Assembly: GCF_052857255.1 (NCBI RefSeq)
Contig: NC_135500.1
Location: 46,679,272-46,743,271, forward strand
Length of the DNA: 64,000 nucleotides
DNA from: Amblyomma americanum
Taxonomy: Eukaryota; Arthropoda; Arachnida; Ixodida; Ixodidae
Direction: 5' to 3'
Shown here in pieces: positions 29,166 to 38,306 of the stretch. Both the position numbers and the translations under genes were made by a program. Each line of letters begins with the position of its first letter. The stretch's first letter is position 1. The notes under the pieces are model-generated. The model did no database searches and had not been told where the DNA came from. It saw only the letters and a program-made list of their open reading frames with translations.

Positions 29166-30228
29166 ACCGAACAGTCGGGGCCAAAAGTACTTGGCCTTCA
29201 AAATACTGCTTAAAAAGATCGTGTGCAACAATGGAAACTGACGACCCAGAATCTACAAGGAAAGTTATGTCCGCACGGTGAATCGAAACTGTGACGTAAA
29301 CAGCGGAGCGAGCGGCCGTCGTCACAGCCAGAATGCTCAAAACTTCCTCGCTAGGAGAGTCTTGGCTGTCTACCTCACGCACCGGAGCGGAGCCTCGTTT
29401 CTGGCAAACAGAGCGGCTGTGACCCATGACACCGCAATGGTGACAACGCTTGCTTTTGGCTGGACAGCGAACTGATGCTGCATTGTGCTGGGATGAACCG
29501 CAGCGGTAACAATGAGACTGGCGGTTGTGCGACCACTTCGAGCTCTCGTCGGATTCTGGTGTACGCGTAGGCGTATTTCCACGAGTATTTATGCGTCCAA
29601 CATCTACAGAAGGAAATTCTTGCAGATCATTGTACGCCTGCTCAAACTGCCTTGCCAGTAGTACTGCTCTAGCGAACGAGAGAGACGATCCTTCAAGCAG
29701 AAGACGTTCGCGCAAGCTCCGAGACGAAATACCAGCAACGAACTGGTCACGCAGCGAATCTTCTTTGACAGGAAAAGAGCATGTAGCAGAAAGCTCCCGC
29801 AATGCAGTGATGTACTCATTCACTGATTCACCAGCTTGCTGAACTCGCCTACTGAAACGATGCCGTTCGGCAACAACATTGCTTGTTGCCGAAAAATGAG
29901 CATGCAGAGCGGCGACTGCGATATCGTACGACGATACTTCAGGCCTTGTGTCGCCTGTGCCCTTGCTATCTTCCGACGTTTTCTCAGTAGCAGTTTGCTC
30001 ACCGAGCTTGACGTTGTCCAACGATGGAAGTGGTAATGTGTAAAATATGCGCTGACCTTCTACGCCGAGGCTGTGAAGTAGTGCTTTGCGACGATCCGAC
30101 GTGCAGTCAGAGGCCCCCGAAGCAAGCACGTAGTTCTCGAAGATGCGGAACCATTGCGGCCACGCAACAGCAGGTCGACCAGGCACAGGCAGGAACGGGG
30201 GCGGCGGCGCGAGTCCAGAAATGCTCAT
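29068..30228 (-). CDS. GYP-2 gag and N-terminal protease
   Basis: It starts at ATG 30228 (MSISGLAPPPPFLPVPGRPA), chosen because upstream codons lie in the LTR and leader. About 386 codons. The Gag region has a typical retrotransposon capsid pattern (ERHRFSRRVQQAGESVNEYI, LRELSATCSF, LRDQFVAGI). Two zinc knuckles follow: CYRCGSSQHNAASVRC and CHHCGVMGHSRSVC. The fused protease has its active-site motif in FLVDSGSSVSIV. After that the frame departs from the family pattern near 29165, and the true protease end is in another frame, so the last 30 residues are out of frame. Gag packages the RNA; the protease processes the polyprotein. Confidence 0.85.
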   Translation of the reverse strand: MSISGLAPPPPFLPVPGRPAVAWPQWFRIFENYVLASGASDCTSDRRKALLHSLGVEGQRIFYTLPLPSLDNVKLGEQTATEKTSEDSKGTGDTRPEVSSYDIAVAALHAHFSATSNVVAERHRFSRRVQQAGESVNEYITALRELSATCSFPVKEDSLRDQFVAGISSRSLRERLLLEGSSLSFARAVLLARQFEQAYNDLQEFPSVDVGRINTRGNTPTRTPESDESSKWSHNRQSHCYRCGSSQHNAASVRCPAKSKRCHHCGVMGHSRSVCQKRGSAPVREVDSQDSPSEEVLSILAVTTAARSAVYVTVSIHRADITFLVDSGSSVSIVAHDLFKQYFEGQVLLAPTVRLLDYSNSQFRFVAVSSLTLRTKLAQQAFLSTS

Positions 30229-30271
30229 GGCGCCGGAAAGCAAGCGGCGAAAGTCACGCCCCCCGAAATGA

Positions 30272-30289
30272 TCCCGTCCTCGTCGCCAA
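30272..30289 (-). promoter_or_regulatory. GYP-2 primer-binding site
   Basis: Read on the minus strand, TTGGCGACGAGGACGGG follows the 5' LTR end directly. A TGG one base after the LTR is the mark of pairing with a tRNA 3' CCA end. I do not assign the tRNA. Confidence 0.65.
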
Positions 30290-30445
30290 TGTTGTAGCGG
30301 CGGGTGCCTCCCAAGTACACGAACTGCTAGCAACCAAAACCATCCCGGTTTATTGCCACATACAGTCATATATATACACATAGCGACACTGGTGCCTCTG
30401 GCGGCAGGTGATCCCCAAACCGAAACCGAAACGACATATACAACA
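30290..30445 (-). repeat. GYP-2 5' LTR
   Basis: A 156-bp LTR, equal to the left LTR except for one substitution (GCCTCCC against GCCGCCC) and six extra bases in the GAAACCGAAACG stretch. It carries the TATA-like and AATAAA signals in minus-strand order. Confidence 0.9.
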
Positions 30446-30545
30446 GTGAGGCGATAGGAAGAGAGGATATACAATAACTATTTACATAAGAAATGCGTCA
30501 TGAGGTGATATACAATAACTATTTACATAAGAAATGCGTCATGCG
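30446..30545 (-). mobile_element. Continuation of LINE 3'-end copy a, right of GYP-2
   Basis: GTGAGGCGATAGGAAGAGAG and the following AACTATTTACATAAGAAATG correspond to GTGAGGGGACAGGAATAGAG and AACTATTTACACAATAAGAA of the copy at 32455-32700, in order. A 38-bp piece (GATATACAATAACTATTTAC and onwards) is duplicated in tandem at about 30464-30540. Confidence 0.65.
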
Positions 30546-30613
30546 CGCATGTATAGTAATGTGGGGTCCATATGGATCTTGAAATGGGGGTGGGAAGAGG
30601 GGGGGCCTGGTAT

Positions 30614-30735
30614 GACGTGAAATTACATCGTTGTCACGTGACTAGGTGTGACGTCATATTACATTGTCGTCACGTGACTAGGTTTGACGTCACATTACAC
30701 CGTTGTTTCGCGACCTGGTATGACATCACACTCAT
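30614..30735. repeat. 36-bp minisatellite carrying TGACGTCA-like and CACGTG motifs
   Basis: Three units of exactly 36 bp (30614-30649, 30650-30685, 30686-30721) and a decayed fourth. Each begins GACGT and continues ATTACAYYGT. Units 1 and 2 carry GTCACGTGACTAGGT; the unit junctions create TGACGTCA or near versions. These are the consensus sites of CREB/ATF-type and E-box factors. The motifs are seen; regulatory function is not shown. Confidence 0.75.
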
Positions 30736-31580
30736 ATGATGGCATCACTGATTATACGAATTAGTAATAACATTGCCTAATTACCATAGATTAATTAATT
30801 ATGTGACATCATCTTCGTCGCGTGACTCGACGGATCGTGACGTCACATGGTGCCGTTTCTTGCGGACAGTTTTCCGGATATCACCTTGAAAGTGAACCAT
30901 CTAATGTTTTCGCATTATTAAAAGGAGCCGCTCGCTTCTGCACAGACGAATACGACGCGCCTCTGTTGGTGTACTACAGTGGCAGCTCGTTAAGTGTTTT
31001 CGAAGGAAGCATACAAAGGACTGAAAAGAGCTTTTCCTGGGAGACAGAAGTTTTACCTACGCTGAGTCCTCTTGCTGTGCCGGATAGAGCTAGAAAATCG
31101 AAATATACTTATATGCGTCTGCGTAGCCGTCACCTTGGAAAGCACACCGGCGGCCAGTTTCTTTACATTCGCTAACTATTGTCAAGTCTAAAAAGAGTAT
31201 CGTAATACCTTCCCTCCCCCTCCCAATTTCAGGTAGATGGTGTAGAAAGTCTGTGTGTGTCAATTGCCGGTTCGTGCGTGAATGAGCCAGAGGCTTCCTA
31301 TACGAACAAGTATACGCGAAGCAGGTTTCCGAACACTGACACGACGAAGTACCCTCCGACGTACAGGTGGGACACCCCTAAGTCCATAAACTCTCCGTGT
31401 ATGTGGAGATTATAAGCGTCTCCTACTGCGTGCACATGAATTGTGTCTGTACACGCCTTATTAAATAATACCATCATCATTTTGGCGCCTTGTCTCGTCA
31501 CTGCTCCTCGGGCATGCGCAGCACGGTTCTCCAGGAATCACGCGAAACTGCTCAACCTGCGGCCAGTGAAGCTTTCGCTT
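30736..31580. other. Unassigned sequence
   Basis: No gene recognised. A 117-codon open stretch at 30822-31175 starts at GTG and has no motif. CTTATTAAATAATACCATCA at about 31459-31478 could be the 3' tail of an unidentified retroelement. Confidence 0.35.
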
Positions 31581-31584
31581 TAAA

Positions 31585-31750
31585 ATTTAAATTGAAACTT
31601 GGTTTTTTGGGTGGAAGGAAATGGCGCAGTATCTGTCGCACATCTCGGCGGAAACCTGAACAGCGCCTTGAGGAAATGGATAAAGGAGGGAATGAGAGAA
31701 CAAAGGAAGAAAGCGGTGCCGTAATCTGAGGGCTCCGGAATAATTTCGGC
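31585..31750 (-). mobile_element. SINE family 1, minus strand, head missing
   Basis: The body and 3' part only: GGAAATGGCGCAGTATCTGT, the CGGCGGAAACCTGAACAGCG region, GGATAAAGGAGGGAATGAGA and GAGGGCTCCGGAATAATTTC. The tRNA-like head is absent; the sequence switches to a LINE fragment at about 31750. Confidence 0.75.
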
Positions 31751-31799
31751 CCGGCTCATCAGGTCCTGTAGGGGAACGAGAAGGCGTACGCGACAGCCC

Positions 31800-32235
31800 G
31801 AGGGATCACTGTCCGGTCGATCGCCGCTGACGCGCCGCCTCCACGCGAGGAACACCTCCCATCGGGTGACGAACTCATAACATTCCATTAAATCATTTCT
31901 CATTATAAGCTCGGTCGTAAGACCTATCCAGAAGCAGATAAACAGCTCAGTAGGAAAGAGGAAATCATGTGGAGGACATTGCAAACCCGGGCGTTTCCAA
32001 ACCCTCAACTGTACAGTAAATGGCACCCAGAAGTCTATAATCCTAGATGTATGCACTGCAATAGCATTGCAGATCTAGTCCACATGGTCTGGACCTGCTC
32101 GTTCTAAAGACCCGAATAGAAATGTACAATCCTGGGAAACCTTCTTCCTCAACCTCGAAGCAGAAGAACAACGCAAAGTCATATGTCTCGCCCTGACCGC
32201 CGCCGAATCATTTCGGCCGACGGTTACGGGAATGA
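31800..32235 (+). pseudogene. I/R1-type LINE ORF2 C-terminal fragment
   Basis: The plus frame gives LSRKEEIMWRTLQTRAFPNP, then a cysteine/histidine cluster CMHCNSIADLVHMVWTCSF (C-x2-C-x7-H-x4-C), the C-terminal zinc knuckle typical of tick I/R1-like LINE proteins. A stop follows the knuckle. The catalytic domains are absent. Upstream GRKTYPEADKQ fits the same protein. Confidence 0.65.
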
Positions 32236-32307
32236 ATGGGGTTCAGGCTATAGCCTTCTCCCCCTTCATTTTTGACGGGTGCAAATTCACGTTATTTCTC
32301 TCTCTCT

Positions 32308-32430
32308 TTCTTCGACCACCTGGGGATCTTTAACCTTCGCTGACATCGCACAGCACACGGGCGCCTATGCGTTTCGCCTCCATAGAAACGCGGCCGCCGC
32401 GGTCGGGTTCGTACCCGGGTACTCCGGCTA
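32308..32430 (-). mobile_element. SINE family 1, minus strand, partial
   Basis: TTCGACCACCTGGGGATCTT, the TTTCGCCTCCATAGAAACGC region and the B-box-bearing GTACCCGGGTACTCCGG are present. The head is broken by sequence leading into the LINE 3' end at 32455. Confidence 0.75.
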
Positions 32431-32454
32431 CACGGCCTCCTGCGTTGGGTTCGA

Positions 32455-32700
32455 ACCCCGGTGGTGGTGGTAGTGGTTTTATTAAAAATAATAGTAAAAA
32501 GGAAGGAAAAGATTTTTGCTAGCCCCGGCATCTGCCATCGATACTGAAGCACCTGAGCTGGGGCAGCGGAAATAAAGGACAGCAGGCAGAATGGAGAAAT
32601 GAAATGAAAGAGGTGAGGGGACAGGAATAGAGGACAGGGGGAGAAGTAATATGTACAAACTATTTACACAATAAGAAATGTGTCCAGGTTGTGCGCGTGA
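32455..32700 (-). mobile_element. LINE 3'-end copy b (family T), minus strand
   Basis: The minus-strand tail is (CCACTACCACCACC). Body landmarks are CTGCCCCAGCTCAGGTGCTT and ATTTCATTTCTCCATTCTGC. It is the longest of three copies and serves as the reference showing that 24838-24996 and 30446-30545 were once contiguous. Similarity beyond 32700 cannot be judged. Confidence 0.7.
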
Positions 32701-32844
32701 TTAGTTCAGTTTAGAGGAATTAAATCACACACGCGCACAGCACTGTGTTGGTAACAACTGGAGTGGGGCGTCCAGTTATTAATCGTTCAAGGTAGAACTC
32801 GCGGAGCGTTCGGTCAAGAACCCTGGTACTCCGGCTACTGATCC

Positions 32845-32975
32845 GGCTACTGATCCGGAGTACCCGGGTTCGAGCCAGACCACGGCGGCAGCGTTGCAAT
32901 GGAGGCAAAACGCACAGGCGCCCGTGTGATGTGCAATGTCAGTGCACGTTCAAGATCCCTAGGTGGTCTAAATCG
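32845..32975 (+). mobile_element. SINE family 1, plus strand, partial
   Basis: It contains CTACTGATCCGGAGTACCCG, GGGTTCGAGCC (B box), the CAATGGAGGCAAAACGCA region and GTCAGTGCACGTTCAAGATC. CTACTGATCCGG occurs twice in a row near 32836-32860, a small local duplication. The copy ends where the satellite starts. Confidence 0.75.
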
Positions 32976-33299
32976 GCCAATTTCAAATATCAGGAGTGGC
33001 ACGGGCCGGACACGCCAAATTATGATAGACATCGAGATTTCGGTCTAAATCGGCCAAGGTCAAACTTCAGGGGTGGCCCGGGTCAAATTTGGGACATAAC
33101 CTGGGGAAATTTGGAGGCCGCCATTGTGTCGAGCACGCCCAATTAAGATTGAAATCAATTTTGTTTTAAATCGGCCAAGGTTCAGGCGTGGCCCAGATAA
33201 AATTTCGGAAATCACCCGGAAAAAATTTGCATGTTGTCAAGGTGTCGAGCACGCCCAGTCATGGTCATCGATTTTGTCGAAATCGGCTAAGGTCAACCT

Positions 33300-33530
33300 T
33301 TGGGAACTGAAAATTGGTTTTAAGTAAAGGAAAAGACACAGTAACTGTCTAACATATCTCGGTGAACACCTGAACTGCGCCGTAAGGGAAGGGACTAGGG
33401 AGGGAGTGAAGAAAGCAAAAAAGTAGTTCCGTAGTGGAGGTCTCCGAATAAATTTCGACCGGCTGGGGATCTTTGAGTGCACTGTAATCGCACATCGGCG
33501 CCTGGGGAGTTTCAATGGGCCAAATTGTGG
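33300..33530 (-). mobile_element. SINE family 1 inserted in the satellite, minus strand
   Basis: GAAAATTGGTTTTAAGTAAA (tail side), the CGGTGAACACCTGAACTGCG region, the GAATAAATTTCGACCGGCTG region and GCACATCGGCGCC are present; the head is missing. The satellite resumes at about 33545. Confidence 0.75.
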
Positions 33531-33945
33531 CAAGTCTCCATTTGTAGGTCTCCATTTTGTTGGGCACGTTCAATTATGGTTGGATATCGATTTTAGTCCA
33601 AACCAGCGAAGGTCAAATTTCAGTAGTGGCCCGAGTCAAATTCTGGAAAAAACCCGGCCAAAACTTGGAGGTCACCATCGAGTCCGGCGCGCCCAATTAT
33701 GACGTACATCAACTCTGGTCTAAATCGGATAAGGTCAAATTTCGGGGATGACCCCGGCCAAACTTCGGCAATGGCGCGGGCGAAATTTGGAAGTCGCCAT
33801 TGTGTCGGGCACGTTCAATTATGGTTGGACATCGATTTTGGTACAAATCGGCCAAGGTCATATATCAGTGGTCACTCGCGCCACATTTTTGAAAATCACC
33901 CGAGCCAAATTTGGAGGTCGCCATCCTGTCGGGCGCGGTCAATAG

Positions 33946-34105
33946 TGGTGGTGGTGGTAGTGGTTTTTTATTAAAAGAATAGTAAAAAGGAAGGAAAAGA
34001 TTTTTGCTAGCGCCGCCATCTGCCATCGATACTGAAGCACCTGAGCTGGGGCTGCGGAAATAAAGGATAGCAGGCAGAATCGAGAAATGAAAAAGGTTCG
34101 ACATA
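33946..34105 (-). mobile_element. LINE 3'-end copy c (family T) inserted in the satellite
   Basis: GTGGTGGTGGTAGTGGTTTT at the left is the tail on the minus strand; CTGAGCTGGGGCTGCGG and the GGCAGAATCGAGAAATG part follow. Satellite sequence continues on the right (GTTCGACATCGATTTTGGTC). It is 5'-truncated like copies a and b. Confidence 0.7.
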
Positions 34106-34347
34106 GTGGTTCGACATCGATTTTGGTCCAAATAAACCACGGTCAAATTTCGGGGGTGGACCGGGCCAAATTCTTGCCACTTGGCGTCACAGTCGCTGTG
34201 GCAACAAGCGATGCACAAGCAAGATGGGCAGATTTTTGCTCGGCTCTGACAATCGTATGAATGCTTTCGGGCTAATATGAAGGGCAATGTTGTGTACATC
34301 CGGTACTTTTCAGAAATTTTTCAGATATTTGCTTTTCTACTGCGCAC

Positions 34348-34500
34348 CAGCTGCGGTGGCTCAGTGGTTACGGCTCTCGTCTGTTGAGCCAGAGTACCCG
34401 GGCTCGAACCCGACCGCGGCGGCCGGTTCGATGGAGGTAAAACGGAAAACGCGCCGGAGTGGAGTGCGATATCAGTGCACGTTAAAGATCCGTAGGCGGT
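34348..34500 (+). mobile_element. SINE family 1 head, plus strand
   Basis: TGCGGTGGCTCAGTGGTTAC (A box), GGGCTCGAACCC (B box), the GATGGAGGTAAAACGGAAAA region and GTGCACGTTAAAGATCCGTA. The body then gives way to another repeat. A SINE tail at 34735-34900 may be the displaced 3' half. Confidence 0.75.
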
Positions 34501-34690
34501 CGAAATTAATAATGCGAAAGTATTATATAGCTGAGTTGCCTCCGTGGATCTTGTCCGCAGAACATATGCGCAAAATGGGTCCTCACGATGACGCCACTTC
34601 AGATGAATGAATGTGTAAAGAAAAAACGGGTTAATAAATGAAGTTGAAATAACGAAATGAAAAACTATGACGTCTCAAAAAACATGCTTT
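34501..34690 (+). repeat. Dispersed repeat R, copy 1
   Basis: AATGCGAAAGTATTATATAG, then CAAAATGGGTCCTCACGATG, then GAATGAATGTGTAAAG. The same order occurs at 60160-60330 (AATGCGAAAACATCATATGG, CAAAATGTGTCCGCACGATG). Its nature is unknown. Confidence 0.55.
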
Positions 34691-34734
34691 CGCGTCCCTC
34701 CACGTCAACAGACTTAAGTGACCTTAGAATTTTT

Positions 34735-34900
34735 TACGGGGCCCTCCACTACGGCACTTTTTCCTTCCTTTCTTCGTTCACTCCCTCCATTATCCCTTCC
34801 CTTACGTCGCGGTTCGAGAGTCCACCGAGATATGTGAGACAGTTTCTGCGTAATTTCCTTTCCTCGAAATGAATTTTCAGTTTTCAATTTTGAATGTACA
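34735..34900 (+). mobile_element. SINE family 1 tail half, plus strand
   Basis: GGGGCCCTCCACTACGGCAC, a TTCCTTCCTTTCTTCG run, the CCTTACGTCGCGGTTCGAGA region and TTTTCAGTTTTCAATTTTG form the 3' half. The head is absent here but present at 34348, with repeat R between. Confidence 0.7.
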
Positions 34901-35588
34901 CTGTACAGAAAACATGGAAGACCACACGCTCGCGTACGCATGCATATACACGCGCGTTTCTGCATGAGCACGAAATAAAAATAAAGAACAAACCCTTCGT
35001 AATTTCATAGCGTCCGCAGCCTGAACAAAGCAGCAGAATAGAGGGCTGAATAATAATAAGCTCTTATTTGTCACATATTCTTAACACCCATGCGGGCCTG
35101 CCGAAGCCACAGGTGGGCTTGAAGGACAGTGCCTGGAAGTGGAGGACATCATTGAAGTGCCACTCACAGGAAGTGCACACAAGTACATAACAGAAAGCGT
35201 AAAATAAAACTGTTTGTATGTATCAAAAATGCTAGCTATAATCTGTTCTTTGGTATTCAAATAAAATGTGGAATCTGGCAATCTGCTTACTGTTCACAGA
35301 ACATAATATTCCCCGACTCTTTCACCATATCTGGTGCGAGCACTCGGTACAGGTACAACAAAACAATCGCGTGGGCGCAACACTTGTACTCGTTGATACT
35401 CAAAAAAATATTATTTTGTCTTTATGTATCTTAGTTGTATTGTTTGGGTGAAAAGCAGATTATAATCAGGCATTTATGTAAGAGCGAAAACATCAGCATG
35501 GTTATCTATTGGGAGAACATAGATCACATATTTTAGTATCATTTTCAGGACTGAGCCAACCTTATTATGCCAGAAGGCTGAACAGAAG
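34901..35588. other. Unassigned AT-rich sequence
   Basis: No recognisable gene or element. AATAAAAATAAAG at about 34974 and short open stretches are the only features. Confidence 0.3.
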
Positions 35589-35599
35589 AACAGCTAATT

Positions 35600-35918
35600 C
35601 CTTCACCCGCCGCGGCGGCTCAGTAGTTGGGCGGTCGGCTACTGAACCGGAGTACCCGGGTTCGAACCCGACCGCGGCGGCAGCGTTTGGATGGAGGTGA
35701 AACGCAAAAGGCGCCCGTGTGGTGCGCGATGTCAGTGCACGTTAAACATCCCCGTGTGGTCGAAATTATTCCGGAGCCCTCCACTACGGCATCTCTTTCT
35801 TCCTTTCTTCTTTCACTCCCTCCTTTATCCCTTCCCTTACGGCGCGGTTCAGGTGTCCGCCGATATATGAGTGAGATACTGCGCCATTTCATTTCTCAAA
35901 AACCAATTTTCAATTTTC
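35600..35918 (+). mobile_element. SINE family 1, full length, with 11-bp target duplication
   Basis: This 319-bp copy is flanked by perfect AACAGCTAATT (35589-35599 and 35919-35929). It has a complete tRNA-like head (GCGGCGGCTCAGTAGTTGG for the A box, GGGTTCGAACCC for the B box), the body (GTGCACGTTAAACATCCCCG, GAGCCCTCCACTACGGCATC) and the 3' end AAACCAATTTTCAATTTT. RNA polymerase III would transcribe it from the A and B boxes; a LINE would copy it. It is the type copy for the other fragments listed. Confidence 0.92.
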
Positions 35919-35929
35919 AACAGCTAATT

Positions 35930-36354
35930 TACTACGTAATACACTGTAGCACGAACTATGCGCAATCTGCACTCGCCGCACTTAAGAGAGACTGATTTGA
36001 TTGAATTAACAAATATATTATTCTATGAATTTTGACACAAACATAGGAACGATGGCCATTCCAAAATATGTCGGCGTCACAACTAGTACAGATATGTCGT
36101 TCTACAAAAAATGGAGTTTTCAGCCGGACAAGCTTTCAAGGATCATGGAAAGAATTTAGATTAGATATTTTGCATAATATTGATTAAAGAGTTATAAAAT
36201 CAATCCGTAAGAAGTTTTTTCAAGCCAGTTGTAGGAAGGCTAGGTCATAATTAGCATTTCTAGATACTATCCCCGTCTCAGGAGCATACAGGAGAACACA
36301 CGTATAAAGAAGACAATCACCCGAATTAACGAGTCTCTCTTAAAGAGTCTCTCT
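35930..36354. other. Unassigned AT-rich sequence
   Basis: Nothing recognisable. It separates the full-length SINE from LINE-5. Confidence 0.3.
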
Positions 36355-38306
36355 CTTACACTAAGCGCCGTACAACCGCTACGCGAGCCATACTGGGCAT
36401 GGATATTCATAAGGTTTTCGACACAGTAAGCCATGACCATATCCTGACGACATTAACCGCCACGGGCTGCGGCACCCGCATATGGCAATATGTGCGGGCC
36501 TTCAGTCAGGGACGCACGGCAGAACTCCACGTTGGAGATGTCGCCTCCCAGCCTCTCCCCCTGCCTAACCGGGAACCTCACAAGGGGCGCCCTACGACCT
36601 TTACTTTGTAACATTGCCCTTGCGGCCGTGGAAAAGGCCCTTGCTGCTATCGCAGGGCTCCACGCAGCCATTTACGCAGATTATATAACCCTCTGGACAA
36701 CGGGAGGACCTTTTGGAACAGCCCAGAATATCCTGCAATCGGCCATAGACATGAACACCACCCAATTAGCAAACACAGGCTTCCGTTGATCTCCAAATAA
36801 ATCGAAACTCTTGCAGCTGAAACATGTGCCAAGTGCCCCCCCCCCCCCCCTATAGAACTTCACATTTACGGGAATCCAGTGCCCATTGTGTCTCAGGTGA
36901 AGATTCTCGGCCTTCTCATTAACAACACACTCGATGCAACCGCCACCCTTCAGCTCTTGCAAAGACAGACCAAACAGGTGGCTGCACTAATCAAGCGGGT
37001 GGCAGCACGCAATCATGGGCTGTCTGAACGCGAGACCCTCAATATGACAAATGCATTAATCATTAGCCGCATTACATACCACCGCCCATACCACATACTC
37101 ACTCAGCACCAAACACAACAGGCAGACATGCTAATACGCACGGCTGTCACCTTCGCCCTACGTCTTCCACGGACGGTTAGCACGAAACTTCTCGGTACCC
37201 ACAATACCGTGATCGAATTAATAGAGGCTCAACGCACCAGCCAGTTAATCTGCCTGAGTCGCACGGAAACAGGACAATGCCTACTGCGACAGCTCCGTCT
37301 CAATCCATCCATTCCCACCCCAGAAAGTCCTACACCTTACATGATTTCTCTGCGCACGCATGATCACATATATCAGAAGCCCCTACCGCACAATATGAGC
37401 GCTAGCCTCAATCAGTGTAAGCGGCAGGCTCGAGCGAGCTATTACTCCAAAGCATACAGCAACCGCTCCGATATCCTTTATGTCGACGTGGCAGAAGATT
37501 CTAAAGTAGGATCCTTCACGACAGTCGCAGCCTATGAAGACGGCCCAGTGGGGGCCGGCGCCACTATCCTAATTAATTCACCTGCAGAGGCGGAAGGAGC
37601 CGCCATCGCACTTGCGCTGGCCCACTCCAGCATTGACAAAAACATAACCGAAATCTGCGCATATTTTCAGGCCGCATACCGCCACTACCTAAAGGGCGTG
37701 GCGACGCCGGCCACACACCATATACTTTCCACAGCCACCTCTCTCGACCGAGCGGTTATTCTATCGAGGATCCCTGGGCATGCCTCGATCCCCGGTAATG
37801 AGCGCGTTCATGCGCTCATTACTCAACTCTACTCCCGGACCCCGAACGATTAGGCGGCCATCCCTGCGCAAGAGGCTCCATCGGTCCTTTATATATACAC
37901 ATAATCAAATCACCACATTCCACATACTCAGCCGCATGATATTACCACCACCCCACAGTACCTTGTAGCCCGTATTCAGCGCCACATGGCGACAATTACA
38001 GACGGGCTGCTTTATTATACCATACCGTCTCTCATGCTTTCACCCCACCTTTCCTCCTCATTGTAACACCTGCGGCGTGCCCAGATCCACACTTTTCCAC
38101 TACCTTTCGGAATGTCCTTCTCTACAGGCAGTACCCCCATTCCCAATCCCTTTCCTTTTTCCCTGAAGGCTGCTTTACGGACGGCTCAGCCCACCGGCCA
38201 GAAATGGCTGGTGGATCAGATTTTATGTGAAGCACAAGCCCGTGGACTCCTGGACCAGTAGGGGACCACCTGGAAGATTTTTTTTTCGTCTAATAAAAGC
38301 TGTTTC
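36355..38306 (+). mobile_element. LINE-5: 5'-truncated I-type LINE
   Basis: A reverse transcriptase fragment, RNase H and a 3' end with GACCACCTGGAAGATTTTTT and CTAATAAAAGCTG. It joins directly to another I-type LINE fragment at CATCAACGCGCT near 38307. Frames are broken in several places. Confidence 0.7.
36390..37853 (+). pseudogene. LINE-5 reverse transcriptase and RNase H
   Basis: GMDIHKVFDTVSHDHILTTL is reverse transcriptase block A. IYADYITLWTTGG replaces the catalytic YADD with YADY. The long frame 36879-37853 (324 codons) holds VSQVKILGLLINNTLDATAT and the thumb, then RNase H: SDILYVDVAEDSKVG (first Asp), SPAEAEGAAIALALAHSS (Glu), a stretch where the usual D-S reads CAYFQAAY, and SRIPGHASIPGNERVHALI (His region). 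Loss of catalytic acidic residues in both domains and a C-run frameshift near 36838 make it inactive. Confidence 0.75.

Larger units (their letters stand above)
24997..30445 (-). mobile_element. GYP-2: young Ty3/Gypsy retrotransposon with damaged coding region
   Basis: Near-identical LTRs (24997-25146 and 30290-30445), both TGTTGTA...TACAACA, bound gag-pro-pol on the minus strand. A perfect 5-bp target duplication GTGAG is at 24992-24996 and 30446-30450. The LTRs differ by one substitution and one 6-bp indel. The pol frame has several frameshifts, an in-frame stop and a LINE insertion (26595-27099). The domain order protease, reverse transcriptase, RNase H, integrase is Ty3/Gypsy. Confidence 0.92.
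32985..34185. repeat. Satellite array with a unit of about 123 bp, interrupted by SINE and LINE insertions
   Basis: Unit starts marked by AATTATGG-like sequence after GGGCACGYYC fall at about 33018, 33141, 33257, 33572, 33695, 33817 and 33941, giving spacings of 123, 116, then 123, 122 and 124 after the SINE. Each unit contains AAATCGGCCAAGGTCAAA, TGGCCCGGGTCAAAT and a TTGGAGGTCGCCATTGTGTC block. Units are clearly diverged. There is no open frame. It looks like an old tandem satellite. Confidence 0.8.

Noticed and set aside
29140..29190. Programmed frameshift between gag-pro and pol in GYP-2
   Set aside because: The frame change falls inside the protease, after the active-site motif, not at a gag-pro or pro-pol boundary, and no classic slippery heptamer is visible; a mutation is simpler.
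30822..31175. 117-codon open frame
   Set aside because: It starts at GTG, has no recognisable domain, and lies between repeats without promoter or homologous copy.
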